Notes: generated by a model not told the origin, from the sequence alone. DNA of 21,825 nucleotides from Candidatus Nitrosopumilus sp. (GCA_029864805.1 JAOTSS010000034.1:1-21825), one strand, 5' to 3'; positions 1 through 7,805 are shown, numbered from the stretch's first letter. Numbers and translations are program-made.

Positions 1-2
1 TT

Positions 3-314
3 GGATTTTTAATTACGTTTTTGAATTTACTTCCAGCATGGCAATTAGACGGAGGACATATGGCAAGAACATTACTTGGTCCAAAATTACACAGATATGC
101 AACTTTTGGAAGTATAGGAATTCTTCTTTTATTAGAGTATCATTTTATGGCAATATTGATTCTCATTATGAGTTTAAGAAATCCTGGAGCAACTCCACTT
201 GATGATATTTCGCCACTGTCAAGAAATAGAAAACTTGCATACGTCGGGATTATAGGATTAGCAATTTTATGTGCGCCATTACCATCAGATTTCCTACCAA
301 GTCTCTTACCTTAG
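3..314 (+). CDS. Site-2-type M50 membrane metalloprotease, C-terminal part
   Basis: The reading frame is already open at the first bases (G-F-L-I-T-F precede the first in-frame TTG at 21), so this is the 3' end of a gene that starts outside the window. The visible part begins with NLLPAWQLDGGH, which matches the second metal-binding motif (NxxPxxxLDGGH) of M50/site-2 proteases. In that family the Asp supplies a zinc ligand and the enzyme cleaves substrates within the membrane. Two hydrophobic stretches follow (IGILLLLEYHFMAILILIM and LAYVGIIGLAILCAPL), as expected for the C-terminal membrane core. The first HExxH motif is not in the window. The last 9 bases overlap the end of the convergent LarA-like gene. 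The family call is firm; the substrate is unknown. Confidence 0.85.
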   Translation, partial: GFLITFLNLLPAWQLDGGHMARTLLGPKLHRYATFGSIGILLLLEYHFMAILILIMSLRNPGATPLDDISPLSRNRKLAYVGIIGLAILCAPLPSDFLPSLLP

Positions 315-1388
315 TAAAAGTCTAGCACCATCTGTAACAACTACAACCTTTTGTCTTGTTCCTTGTGTTTTGAGAATATAATCCATAGAATATTTTATTC
401 CAGGTAATGAAATCATGTTTAGTTTTTTGGCATAAAATTCAGGCAAGATTGAGACTAAACCAATCTGAAAATTCTTCTGTAACTCTGAAAGAAATAACAA
501 ATCTTCCATTCCACTAATGTATTTTGTAGGATTTCTTAGTTGTTCCAAAGTTAATCGATCTTCAATGTATTGTTGAATTGCATCAGAACCTAAGCCACCT
601 TTACATTCAGCTACTAAAATTACAAGACCGTCTTTTTTTATTGCACTAGAGCAATTCCAAAGTGATGAGAGGGATTTTCCCAGATCAAAATTACTTGCAT
701 CTTTACCGGTACTAACAATCACAGTCTTATGTTCTCCTACATCTTTGATGGAGTTGGATTCCAAAATTTTTGTAGTAGAAAGTGTTTCAGATGGATGACC
801 TATTGAAAAATCAATTATGCCTTTAGAATTTGCAACAATTTCGATACCTTGAATTTCAAAATTATCAGTGAATTTTTTTGCTTCTACTAAACTTTCAGGA
901 TGCTGTCCAGGTACAGGTGAATTTCCTTGTCTTTTAGCATATGCTGAAAGCATAGAGTCTAAACCAAATTTTTTGAGAAGTCGAGTGGAAATTGTTTCAT
1001 AACCAAACAATCCATCAAATTCCATTTCACCCATAAAAACAAGATTTGAATTGGAAATATCAACATCATCAAATTCGTTAATCGAGCTTCCTTCAGGGAG
1101 TCCCATTTTGATCAAATTCAAGATTTTTTTCTCAGCAAAAATTTTTGGGAAAGGTTTTGATTTTTGTTCACATAAAGTAAACAGAGAAGAAATAATTTTT
1201 TGAATAGATTTTGAATTATGTAAAACTATTAGTTCTATAGGTTTTGATAAATCAAGGGAGTTGAGTTTTTCATTGATCGCAGAATCCTCCAAAATTCTTC
1301 CATCAGAATCAATTTTTTGCTCTAAATTTTCTGCTTTTATATCCAAAACAACATCTGTGACGCCATAATTTAACCAGATTTCAGGCAT
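306..1388 (-). CDS. LarA-like (DUF2088) protein
   Basis: A 360-aa soluble protein without signal peptide. Its start (PEIWLNYGVTDVVLDI) resembles the N-terminal strand pair of the nickel-pincer lactate racemase family (LarA/DUF2088). The C-terminal half carries LVILVAECKGGLGSDAIQQY and a final VVVVTDGARLLL strand, also reminiscent of that family. It is shorter than typical LarA (about 420 aa). I do not see a clear copy of the histidine set that holds the nickel cofactor in true lactate racemase; candidates are His163 in GQHPES and His198 in IGHPSE. Racemase activity should therefore not be assumed, and another 2-hydroxyacid isomerase or a non-catalytic homologue is possible. It is divergent from pyrE (50 bases between starts) and may share a promoter zone with it. 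Confidence 0.55.
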   Translation of the reverse strand: MPEIWLNYGVTDVVLDIKAENLEQKIDSDGRILEDSAINEKLNSLDLSKPIELIVLHNSKSIQKIISSLFTLCEQKSKPFPKIFAEKKILNLIKMGLPEGSSINEFDDVDISNSNLVFMGEMEFDGLFGYETISTRLLKKFGLDSMLSAYAKRQGNSPVPGQHPESLVEAKKFTDNFEIQGIEIVANSKGIIDFSIGHPSETLSTTKILESNSIKDVGEHKTVIVSTGKDASNFDLGKSLSSLWNCSSAIKKDGLVILVAECKGGLGSDAIQQYIEDRLTLEQLRNPTKYISGMEDLLFLSELQKNFQIGLVSILPEFYAKKLNMISLPGIKYSMDYILKTQGTRQKVVVVTDGARLLLR

Positions 1389-1438
1389 AATCTATCGATA
1401 ATACAAACCAAAATAAATCCAGTGTAGTCAACATTGAT

Positions 1439-2044
1439 ATGGAATTTGTAAAAGAGTTTGCAATATTTTTACATCAAAAAGGCATCATAAAATTTGGAGA
1501 ATTTACACTTGCAAGTGGAAAAAAAAGTTCTTACTATGTGGATTTAAGACTAGTCCCAAGCTATCCTCATGAATTTAGAAAAATGGTAAAATTTCTTCAA
1601 AATAAGATTACTCAGAATATCGGATTAGATAATTTTGATTCAATTGTTTCTGTCCCAACGGGAGGATTAGTAATTGCATCAGCATTAGCAATCGAAACTG
1701 TAAAACCTCTAATCTATGTGAGAAGCAAACCAAAAGATTACGGTACTTCAAAATCAGTTGAAGGGAAAATTTCTGATGGAATGAAAGTAGTTATGATTGA
1801 TGATGTTGCAACTACAGGAGGTTCAATAGTGAATGCAATAAAATCATTAAAAGAAGTCAATATTTCAATTAAAGACGCATATGTCATCGTTAATAGAATG
1901 GAGGGTGCTGATCAAGCGTTATCCGAATTAGGAGTCAATATGCATTCAATTCTAAATATTTTACAGATCACAGAAGTATTGTATGAACAAAATTTAGTAG
2001 ATGGAAATATTTTAGAAAAAGTAAAAATACAAATTAACAAATGA
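1439..2044 (+). CDS. pyrE: Orotate phosphoribosyltransferase
   Basis: A 201-aa cytosolic enzyme that couples orotate to PRPP to form orotidine 5'-monophosphate, the fifth step of de novo pyrimidine synthesis. The type I phosphoribosyltransferase PRPP-binding motif VVMIDDVATTGGSI lies around residues 117-130. The N-terminal GEFTLASGKKSSYYVDLR (residues about 21-38) is the typical orotate/PRPP strand region, and VSVPTGGLVIA is the middle loop. Length is normal for archaeal PyrE. The ATG at 1439 is 50 bases from the divergent LarA-like start, leaving room for only a short leader. No other pyr gene is visible in the window. Confidence 0.95.
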   Translation: MEFVKEFAIFLHQKGIIKFGEFTLASGKKSSYYVDLRLVPSYPHEFRKMVKFLQNKITQNIGLDNFDSIVSVPTGGLVIASALAIETVKPLIYVRSKPKDYGTSKSVEGKISDGMKVVMIDDVATTGGSIVNAIKSLKEVNISIKDAYVIVNRMEGADQALSELGVNMHSILNILQITEVLYEQNLVDGNILEKVKIQINK

Positions 2045-2055
2045 ATATCGGCAGC

Positions 2056-2240
2056 TCAGACAAATGCCTTCCAATCACCATTCAGATATAACTCTGATTC
2101 TTCATTGCGGCCAATGAATTTTGGATTGGCTTATTTTAAAACTAATTGAAAAGGTATGGGCCCGAAGGTTCTCGGTTTCTCCAGTATTCGAAACCTCTGT
2201 GTTTATCAAGTTTTTCAAGGCTTCAAACTCTATTATGTTA
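2056..2240 (-). pseudogene. Possible decayed coding remnant in pyrE 3' gap
   Basis: Reading the minus strand of the gap after pyrE, two neighbouring stretches look protein-like but lie in different frames. One reads LEKLDKHRGFEYWRNREPSG and ends at a TAG. The other, nearer pyrE, reads NPKFIGRNEESELYLNGDW and ends at a TGA at 2058-2056. Neither has a start codon that makes sense, and several stops and at least one frame change separate them. The base composition here is also somewhat richer in G+C than the surroundings. I do not recognise a family. It may be a fossil of a gene deleted next to pyrE, or chance. Confidence 0.25.
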
Positions 2241-2332
2241 TCATATTTTATAATGTTTTAGTCCTTGTGTGCTGTCAAATCTACGGTCGATTAGATGTAA
2301 ATCCATGAATGATCAACTATAAAGTTTACAGT

Positions 2333-2422
2333 ATACTTTTTCATATCTTGTTCAAATTTTACTGGGAGCACAATATGTAAGGGGGATATAGTTAAGGTGT
2401 TTTAGAACATACCCACGTGGAA
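2333..2422 (+). repeat. Dispersed repeat, copy 1 (about 90 bp)
   Basis: This is a copy of a repeat also found inverted at 21541-21633 and, shorter, at 11058-11111. The core contains AGGGGGATATAGTTA and ends in ACCCACGTGGAA at 2411-2422. Between copies 1 and 3 the similarity extends outward to GTTCAAATTT (2350-2359) and to a TATA-like T-rich run near 2333-2342. This copy sits between the convergent ends of pyrE and the 325-aa gene, where no protein-gene promoter is needed. That argues for a mobile or small-RNA unit rather than a simple promoter. Confidence 0.6.
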
Positions 2423-2444
2423 AATTCATTAAGGAAAAAAGATA

Positions 2445-3422
2445 TTAGAAATTAATCTTTTTTGTGGCAATTTTTATTTCGTCAATAATATTTCTCAATA
2501 TCCTATTGAATTGTTTCAAATCTATCCTGAGAGTTCCACTTAGAGCAACGTCCTGTTTTTCAATTCTTCCTTCTAGACTTATGTTCATACTCCCAGGCAA
2601 GACAATTGGATGTCCGGCACCCCCAATTTCACATGATTGCATTACTGGATTGACATGAGTTATTTTAAAATTTTGTTCAGGATTTATGGAAATAGTTTTG
2701 AACATTTCGTTTGTTTTTTCTTGATTTTGAAACAACATGAATTTGTCCTGTGCTATCTTGATAAATTGTAATGCATTATTGTCTCCTCTTTTTGCCATTT
2801 TTGCTGCGTGAATGAATTTCTGAGAAAAATCCTTAGGAATTGTTTGTTCTATACTATCCAAAGCAACTCTGAGATTAAACGTAAATTCAATTTCCCTAAT
2901 TGTAAATTTATCAAAGTGCTTGTACCACAGATCACTATAATCTAATGCGATTTCCAAATTTGTTTCAGTATAATCAGTCTCACTATGTTTTGCACTTTTA
3001 ACCATATGAGGTTCTACTATTTTTCTTCGAAGAATTTCTGGGAATGGTTTCCGAATTGTAATAGTAACCAACTCTGATTTTATAGTTTTAAAAATTGCAG
3101 AAAAATCAATAGTTGCTTTTTGTCCTTCAACTTTGATTATGCCTATTTTCTTCAGATCTTCATTATGAGGTAATCCAAACCCATAGATTTCAATTACATC
3201 GTCAAATTCAACAGGTTTTGTCAAGTACTGTTTCAATCTTTTTGTAATTTCGTTTATTCTAGATTGTGGGTTACCAATTGAAATTTGATATGTATATTCT
3301 ATTTCCGAAGATTTATGATATAGTATAGCTCCCTTGTGTACTAGTTCACCAGAACCCAGTAACTTTTGAAGAATTGGTAAAAATGATGATCCTAATCCAC
3401 TAGTTACTGAATCTACTGACAA
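2445..3422 (-). CDS. Hypothetical protein, 325 aa
   Basis: I do not recognise a family. The protein has no signal peptide or membrane segment. The N-terminal 30 residues (GLGSSFLPILQKLLGSGELV) look like an amphipathic helix region. The middle is mixed alpha/beta with many charged residues, and a helical segment near residues 195-240 (FIHAAKMAKRGDNNALQFIK) resembles a repeat-type helix pair. The C-terminal part holds strand-rich sequence with a single Cys (MQSCEIGGAGHPIVLPGS). The start ATG is only 4 bases after the stop of the upstream 320-aa gene, so the two are almost certainly co-transcribed and may be translationally coupled. A role as a partner of that protein is inferred only from this spacing. 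Confidence 0.6.
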   Translation of the reverse strand: MSVDSVTSGLGSSFLPILQKLLGSGELVHKGAILYHKSSEIEYTYQISIGNPQSRINEITKRLKQYLTKPVEFDDVIEIYGFGLPHNEDLKKIGIIKVEGQKATIDFSAIFKTIKSELVTITIRKPFPEILRRKIVEPHMVKSAKHSETDYTETNLEIALDYSDLWYKHFDKFTIREIEFTFNLRVALDSIEQTIPKDFSQKFIHAAKMAKRGDNNALQFIKIAQDKFMLFQNQEKTNEMFKTISINPEQNFKITHVNPVMQSCEIGGAGHPIVLPGSMNISLEGRIEKQDVALSGTLRIDLKQFNRILRNIIDEIKIATKKINF

Positions 3423-3426
3423 GATG

Positions 3427-4389
3427 TTAGATTAATCTGGGTTCTAAGAGTAGAGTTTGTTTGTTGGATATTGTTGAAGACACAGGAATCTCTAAATTTT
3501 CTTTTTTAGGAATATTTAGTGGTACACTAACAAGTTCTGTTTCATATTTGTTATTCATCTTATCATAATATTCAAATCCCATACTGATCATTCCCATGCC
3601 AGAACCTCGTATGATAATTTTTGGAATGTATCGGATAGTGGTCATGACAAAAACATGATCTTCATTGATGTCTCTTTCTTTTGTATGCTTAACTTCTATT
3701 TTCATATCTTTTGTTTCCCATGATTTTACATCTAGAAAAGGACCCAATTTCTCAACTTCACCATGTCCCATGTTTTTTAATGTGAATGATAAAGAAGGTA
3801 AACTTGGAATTAATTCATTTACAACTATACCTTGTGAAGGTCTTTCTGTGATGATTAGTTTTGGTCTGATTAATTCTGTGGTGAGCTCAACAGAGCCAAT
3901 AGTTTCTTCATTTTTAATAAATTCAATCAAAAATGTTAATTCCTTTTCATCTTCAGGTTTCAAATTATAAGCAACTCTAAACCCCAAAAATCCTGGAATT
4001 TGAATCAAATTTTTTTCTATAACTGCAGTACTATTTTTGAAGCGTACGTCATAATCTTGAGTTTCTGCTTGATCAAATACGGATTCATCTACGTTTAGAA
4101 TTCTGTGGAAAACAACATCAGGATCATATTTAATTAAAATTTTATCATACTGAACATCAGGATCCCATTTAATCCAACCAAGAATTTGCTCGTTAGGAAG
4201 AGCTCTAGGTGAGATATAATTTTCAAAAATCCAATGAGATTTATTCACAACAAATTTTGACTTCTGATCCTTATCAAGATTTCCGTTTAATTCATTCATT
4301 AATCTGCGACTGAGATCAGTCAATTTACTATATAGAATCCATTTTATCACATGGTTTGAATTAGAAAATTTGGTTTTTGAGTTAATCAA
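3427..4389 (-). CDS. Hypothetical protein, 320 aa, beta-rich C-terminal half
   Basis: No recognised family. There is no signal peptide or membrane helix, so it is probably cytosolic. Residues 1-60 are helical and basic; residues 90-320 alternate short hydrophobic and polar stretches typical of beta-sandwich domains, including LPSLSFTLKNMGHGEVEKLG, which resembles the start of an immunoglobulin-like or CARDB-like strand pair. It is the first gene of a two-gene minus-strand operon with the 325-aa gene (4-base gap). Its 5' flank holds the Cas1-like remnant, so its promoter must lie in the 40 bases before 4389 or within that remnant. Confidence 0.6.
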   Translation of the reverse strand: MINSKTKFSNSNHVIKWILYSKLTDLSRRLMNELNGNLDKDQKSKFVVNKSHWIFENYISPRALPNEQILGWIKWDPDVQYDKILIKYDPDVVFHRILNVDESVFDQAETQDYDVRFKNSTAVIEKNLIQIPGFLGFRVAYNLKPEDEKELTFLIEFIKNEETIGSVELTTELIRPKLIITERPSQGIVVNELIPSLPSLSFTLKNMGHGEVEKLGPFLDVKSWETKDMKIEVKHTKERDINEDHVFVMTTIRYIPKIIIRGSGMGMISMGFEYYDKMNNKYETELVSVPLNIPKKENLEIPVSSTISNKQTLLLEPRLI

Positions 4390-4428
4390 AAATCTAGAAC
4401 ATATTTAGTCAATTTGTTTATCTTTAGT

Positions 4429-4623
4429 TTACTGAATTTTCGTGAGAATTTTCTTATAGATTCTTGGAGTTTTCCCCTTAGATAGATTTTTCTTGAGGTA
4501 CCATAACGTAGATTTGTTAATTCCTAATTACTTTCTCTCTGCCGTTGTCATATTCAAAATTCTTTTTCTTAATTCTAATTCATCATTTCTGGCTAATTTC
4601 ATCTTAGGAATCACAAAAATGGT
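4429..4623 (-). pseudogene. Cas1/casposase-like C-terminal tail, broken
   Basis: The gap between the divergent genes at 4389 and 4697 holds a minus-strand reading frame of about 65 codons with one internal TAA (4530-4528). Before the stop it reads FVIPKMKLARNDELELRK and RILNMTTAERK; after it, LGINKSTLWYLKKNLSKGK, then IYKKILTKIQ and a stop at 4431-4429. The order (I-P-K, an R-x-D-x-x-x-L-R helix, then an L-G-I-x-K-S-T-L-W-Y helix-turn-helix) matches my memory of the C-terminal extension of archaeal Cas1 proteins, especially stand-alone Cas1 (casposase) proteins. An upstream in-frame TAA at 4626-4624 and the lack of any Cas1 catalytic core show this is only a 3' fragment. No inverted repeats or other cas genes were seen nearby. 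Confidence 0.6.
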
Positions 4624-4696
4624 TTAACTGTGATATTCATAAATTCTTCTGAGAGATTAGACTTGCAACATTAGTTGTAAAAGGACAGAACGATTT

Positions 4697-5794
4697 ATGA
4701 ACACACCACATCCAGCAAAATACATGAAGGTAAGCTTTCGGGTGTTTCCTCCTTCTGCAGATGATCTCTTGTCAACTACAATCAGGATAGAGAAGAGCCA
4801 GATGGAAAGACTGGGAATCAAGACTGGAGAGATAGTCAAAGTGACAGGTGCAAGGACCACTGCAGCAACATGTCTCCCACTGGAGGATGGCTTTAGCATC
4901 CCAAGTGATCCTGACATGACATACCTTGAAAATACTCCTACACTTCCACAGGCAAGACCTGGCGGCATCACAATGGAGAATCTGAACCATCACAGGATGG
5001 CAGGATTGGGTCCAATACAAATTGAGAAAGTGCAGTCAGGTGTTGCAGAAAAAATATTGCTTGTAAAGGTGACAAATCCAAAATCAGACAGAACAGGATT
5101 TGACAAGACCCGGCTGTTTGGACTGGTAGTGTCAAAAGATGACAGGGTTTACTTTCGTGATGAAGACTATCAGATGAAGTTTGGTTGTATCGTAAATGAT
5201 GTGCAGCCTGAAGGGTTTTGTGTGATTGACAAGGACACCATACTGGAATTTTCAGAAGACAGTCCAAGACCAAGAGGAATTCATGTGAACAGTGATAGTC
5301 TGAACAATTTAACAAAAGTAATTCCCATTTCACGGCAGATAAAGACTGACACATTCACACTTACAGTACCCTCTCTTGAAATCTATGAGGAAGGACTCCG
5401 ATGCTATCTATACATAAGGGGGAGGTACGGTGACCACATGCAATTCATGCACTCGCATGTCACTCCGGATGTCAGGGTACGTGATGATCTTGGAAACATC
5501 TACAGCATCACAGTCAATGGCGGCGGCGGGTCAAGTGGCCCTGACGGATTTGACTGCAAATGGGACGTGCTCATTCCGCCAATAAATGCAGATGCAAAGG
5601 AATTGATGTTTGCAGTGCAGGAAATCAGGTGGCAGGGAAGTATGGAGAACCCACAGATGAGGCATACAAGAGACATGCGCAAAGGTTCATCCGCGCAAAA
5701 TCGGGTAAATAGAAGGCCAAGATATTCTGAAATTGAAAAGTTCCCGCCCTCAATGATATGTTCCGGACCTTGGGAAATCAAGATTCCTTTGTAA
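4697..5794 (+). CDS. Stand-alone Cdc48-type N-domain protein with beta-rich C-terminus
   Basis: A 365-aa soluble protein. Residues about 12-65 match the first half of the Cdc48/VCP/VAT N-domain double-psi barrel: RVFPPSADDLL, IRIEKSQMERLGIKTGE, then VKVTGARTTAATCLPL. Residues about 95-130 look like its second half, and residues 140-190 (TRLFGLVVSKDDRVYF, then FGCIVNDVQPEGFCVIDKDT) look like the Cdc48 domain 2 barrel. In VAT and Cdc48 this module binds substrates or adaptors ahead of two AAA+ ATPase rings; here no Walker motif follows. Instead residues about 217-365 form a strand-rich domain ending in GPWEIKIPL, somewhat like the Ig-like DUF4179-type domains of bacterial membrane proteins. The gene is clearly richer in G+C than its neighbours (31 of 60 in 4861-4920), suggesting transfer or different codon selection. 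Function unknown. Confidence 0.7.
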   Translation: MNTPHPAKYMKVSFRVFPPSADDLLSTTIRIEKSQMERLGIKTGEIVKVTGARTTAATCLPLEDGFSIPSDPDMTYLENTPTLPQARPGGITMENLNHHRMAGLGPIQIEKVQSGVAEKILLVKVTNPKSDRTGFDKTRLFGLVVSKDDRVYFRDEDYQMKFGCIVNDVQPEGFCVIDKDTILEFSEDSPRPRGIHVNSDSLNNLTKVIPISRQIKTDTFTLTVPSLEIYEEGLRCYLYIRGRYGDHMQFMHSHVTPDVRVRDDLGNIYSITVNGGGGSSGPDGFDCKWDVLIPPINADAKELMFAVQEIRWQGSMENPQMRHTRDMRKGSSAQNRVNRRPRYSEIEKFPPSMICSGPWEIKIPL

Positions 5795-5842
5795 TAGTAT
5801 ATCATGTAAAAATAAAGATAACTTACATCTTTTCGGTATCAA

Positions 5843-5860
5843 TTCGGCGGTTTTTCCGAA
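5843..5860. terminator. Small inverted repeat after Cdc48-N gene
   Basis: TTCGG (5843-5847) and CCGAA (5856-5860) can pair across an 8-base loop that contains five T, about 50 bases past the stop at 5794. It may contribute to transcription termination, but archaeal terminators are mainly T-runs and this is a weak stem. Confidence 0.3.
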
Positions 5861-5908
5861 ACTGTCAAAAAATCTCCTGATCGTGATAGTCTGTTTTGCA
5901 AGTATACA

Positions 5909-5921
5909 GTACAAGTTGTAC
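5909..5921. promoter_or_regulatory. Palindrome GTACAAGTTGTAC upstream of 337-aa gene
   Basis: A 6-bp perfect inverted repeat around one central base, about 60 bases before the ATG at 5982. It is a plausible dimeric repressor operator. It shares GTACAA and TTGTAC with the end of the dispersed repeat (GTACAACGTG), but the rest of that repeat is not evident here. The site is followed by a possible TATA-like ACTTATGA near 5949. Confidence 0.35.
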
Positions 5922-5981
5922 CATCTTTCAAGGTCAATGGGGAGAAGTACTTATGAACTTCTTAATTGATAAAAATAAATC

Positions 5982-6995
5982 ATGAAATTTTTTATGATTT
6001 TTCTTGTTTTGATGATGGTTCCTTTTTTCGCGCTATCTCATGCAAATGCAACTCAAATCAATGCTGTAATAAATCCGCAAAACCCTGAATCCCAATTCAC
6101 AGCAAAATACTATGCAACTGTATCAATTGAACATGGGGAAGAAAATAAAATCAAAGACGTACTAAAGGACAGAAATTGGGCAATTAGTAAAACAGCAGAT
6201 GTAAATGACTCTGATAGTGTTGCTCTTGCCACAAAACTGAACCAAAAAATTTCAGAAGATGGTTCAAGTGCCAAAATATCTGACTTGTCTGTAGAGTATC
6301 AGGCAACCCTTCAGGGCAAAAATAACTACACGTCAATTAATTATATCATTACACTTACCGGTACATTGTCTAATTATGTTCTTGATTCTGATGATTCGTC
6401 AGGTTCTATGCTTGTCGATGTGAATTGGAGAGGATTAAGTGTAGTTGATCCTGTTCTGATTGGGGAATATGACATAAATTCGCCACTTTCTGCAATCATC
6501 GAAAAAGAGCCGGAAATCTATTCCTTGATGGAATCACACCAAAAAATAATTGATTTGTTGTCCGAAAATCTCCTTGATGCTGAAAACATTATGCATTCCC
6601 CACTTTCCAAGTGGCATTTCTCGTATGGCCCTATGGGTCTTGGTGGTGAAATATCAGAAGATACAATGTCGGAATATTCTGTTGCCAACATATTGACGGA
6701 AACCTATCCTGAAAAAAATACCGTCACTGAAACCTTTACGGCCGATAGTGATTATGTTTTTGGAATTATGCGACCTGTAGATTCTGCAAGTATACGTGTT
6801 GTAGGGTTTGCAGCACTTGATACTCTGAACGGTGTAGAGATTTTAGGAGTCACACCTCTGCCTCCACAAGGATTTGCTATCACAACTACTGGCGATGTTC
6901 CATTTGTAATATCTTACGGCTTGCCAATAGCAATGACAGTAGCTGCTGCAATAATTGGATATTTCCTATTCAAAAATAGAACCACATTTTTCTAA
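5982..6995 (+). CDS. Secreted membrane-anchored protein, 337 aa
   Basis: The N-terminus (MKFFMIFLVLMMVPFFALSH, then ANATQ) is a clear signal peptide with a probable cleavage near residue 23. The body (residues 25-300) is hydrophilic and strand-rich with acidic patches, and contains no Cys. A single C-terminal helix (ISYGLPIAMTVAAAIIGYFL, about residues 310-329) is followed by the short basic tail KNRTTFF. This gives a type I surface protein with a large outside domain. I do not recognise the family. The ATG at 5982 is about 30 bases after a TATA-like element, consistent with a short leader. The gene stands alone, with a convergent Usp gene downstream. Confidence 0.65.
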   Translation: MKFFMIFLVLMMVPFFALSHANATQINAVINPQNPESQFTAKYYATVSIEHGEENKIKDVLKDRNWAISKTADVNDSDSVALATKLNQKISEDGSSAKISDLSVEYQATLQGKNNYTSINYIITLTGTLSNYVLDSDDSSGSMLVDVNWRGLSVVDPVLIGEYDINSPLSAIIEKEPEIYSLMESHQKIIDLLSENLLDAENIMHSPLSKWHFSYGPMGLGGEISEDTMSEYSVANILTETYPEKNTVTETFTADSDYVFGIMRPVDSASIRVVGFAALDTLNGVEILGVTPLPPQGFAITTTGDVPFVISYGLPIAMTVAAAIIGYFLFKNRTTFF

Positions 6996-7048
6996 AATAC
7001 TACATAAGTCAAAAGGAGAACATTCTAGTATGACAAAAATCTGAAAAA

Positions 7049-7486
7049 CTATTCAACTAAAATTACATTGCATGGAGGATTCAAGTCCATTATCTCTTGA
7101 GATATATCTGACGTAAAGTGTTTAGTCCAGTTCTTATCACTGATGCTCCCTATTACCATCAAATCGACATTGTTTTGTGATACAAACTCCACAAATGCCT
7201 TGGCAGGGGACAAACGCAAATCCATAACATGAACCTCTAGTTTTATCTCTGCAATCATGGCTTCTTTTTGCAGATCAACCAACATCTTATCAAACTTATA
7301 CATGTCATATTCCCGTGAAACCACATCTACTGATGTCATCACATCAAGTCCCAAACCTGCAGGATAACTGATAACTTTTACAAGTGTTATCTTGGAATTG
7401 TTTTGCTTTGCAATGTTTAGTGCATTTTTGAATGCCCTGAAAAATACTTCTGATGGTCTGTATGGAACCATGATGTGTTTAACCAA
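7049..7486 (-). CDS. Universal stress protein (UspA) family protein
   Basis: A 145-aa single-domain Usp-fold protein. The first strand and helix (VKHIMVPYRPSEVFFRAFKN) and the last strand (CNVILVE) fit the family, as does VDLMVIGSISDKN near residue 112. The TTG at 7486 is chosen as the start because the first beta strand begins right after it; the ATG at 7471 would remove it. In ATP-binding Usp proteins the motif is G-x2-G-x9-G-(S/T); here GSISDKNWTKHFTSD keeps only the first Gly, so nucleotide binding is doubtful. The aspartate of the first loop (usually VPxDGS) is replaced by VPYRPS. It is probably a non-ATP-binding Usp or a protein partner in a stress response. Confidence 0.8.
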   Translation of the reverse strand: MVKHIMVPYRPSEVFFRAFKNALNIAKQNNSKITLVKVISYPAGLGLDVMTSVDVVSREYDMYKFDKMLVDLQKEAMIAEIKLEVHVMDLRLSPAKAFVEFVSQNNVDLMVIGSISDKNWTKHFTSDISQEIMDLNPPCNVILVE

Positions 7487-7565
7487 TACTCTGGAAACAT
7501 TTTATGACAATAAGAATAATTCTACAAATTTTGATTTTCTGAAAAACTTTTTTGCGTAATGCGTA

Positions 7566-7590
7566 TTCCACGTTGGTCTTTTTTTATACT
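7566..7590 (+). promoter_or_regulatory. TTCCACGTTGGT site plus TATA-like box before zinc-finger gene
   Basis: The 12-base site 7566-7577 belongs to a recurring motif (consensus on the opposite strand ACYCAYGTGGAA). It is directly followed by TTTATACT at 7583-7590, about 20-30 bases before the ATGs at 7609 and 7618. The 26 bases from 7566 match most of the first 26 bases of repeat copy 3 at 21541. It could be an operator for the zinc-finger gene or, on the other strand, for the Usp gene. Confidence 0.45.
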
Positions 7591-7617
7591 TGATTATTGT
7601 ACATTACAATGATTAGT

Positions 7618-7779
7618 ATGACAAAAGAGATTCCATGTCCCAATTGCAGTATGACCTTCTCTGAGAACATTCGACTTGAAAGGCACGTGAAAAAAGCCCA
7701 TCCGCCTAAACGAAAAATTGAACCAAATCCCTCAGCCGATTTTAATCATGCGTACATGCCGCACAGTACATTTTTGTAA
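7618..7779 (+). CDS. C2H2 zinc-finger mini-protein
   Basis: A 53-aa protein with one classical C2H2 finger: C-P-N-C, 12 residues, H, 4 residues, H (CPNCSMTFSENIRLERHVKK, then AHPPKRK). A basic PPKRK segment follows the finger. Single C2H2 fingers of this kind occur in archaea and are presumed to bind DNA or protein. In-frame starts are ATG at 7609 and 7618 and TTG at 7597; 7618 gives the compact MTKEIPC start, while 7609 would suit leaderless transcription from the TATA at 7583-7590. It may be a regulator of nearby genes, which is inference only. Confidence 0.7.
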   Translation: MTKEIPCPNCSMTFSENIRLERHVKKAHPPKRKIEPNPSADFNHAYMPHSTFL

Positions 7780-7805
7780 CATTTACTGAAAGGATACAAA
7801 TTGTG

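Noticed and set aside
2160..2204. tRNA-like T-arm (GGTTTCTCCAGTATTCGAAACC) after pyrE
   Set aside because: The loop does not fit a T-loop, and no acceptor, D or anticodon arm can be placed around it.
4772..5354. Three minus-strand open frames inside the Cdc48-N gene
   Set aside because: They overlap a gene with clear domain motifs and show low-complexity Ser/Cys/Leu content typical of antisense reading.
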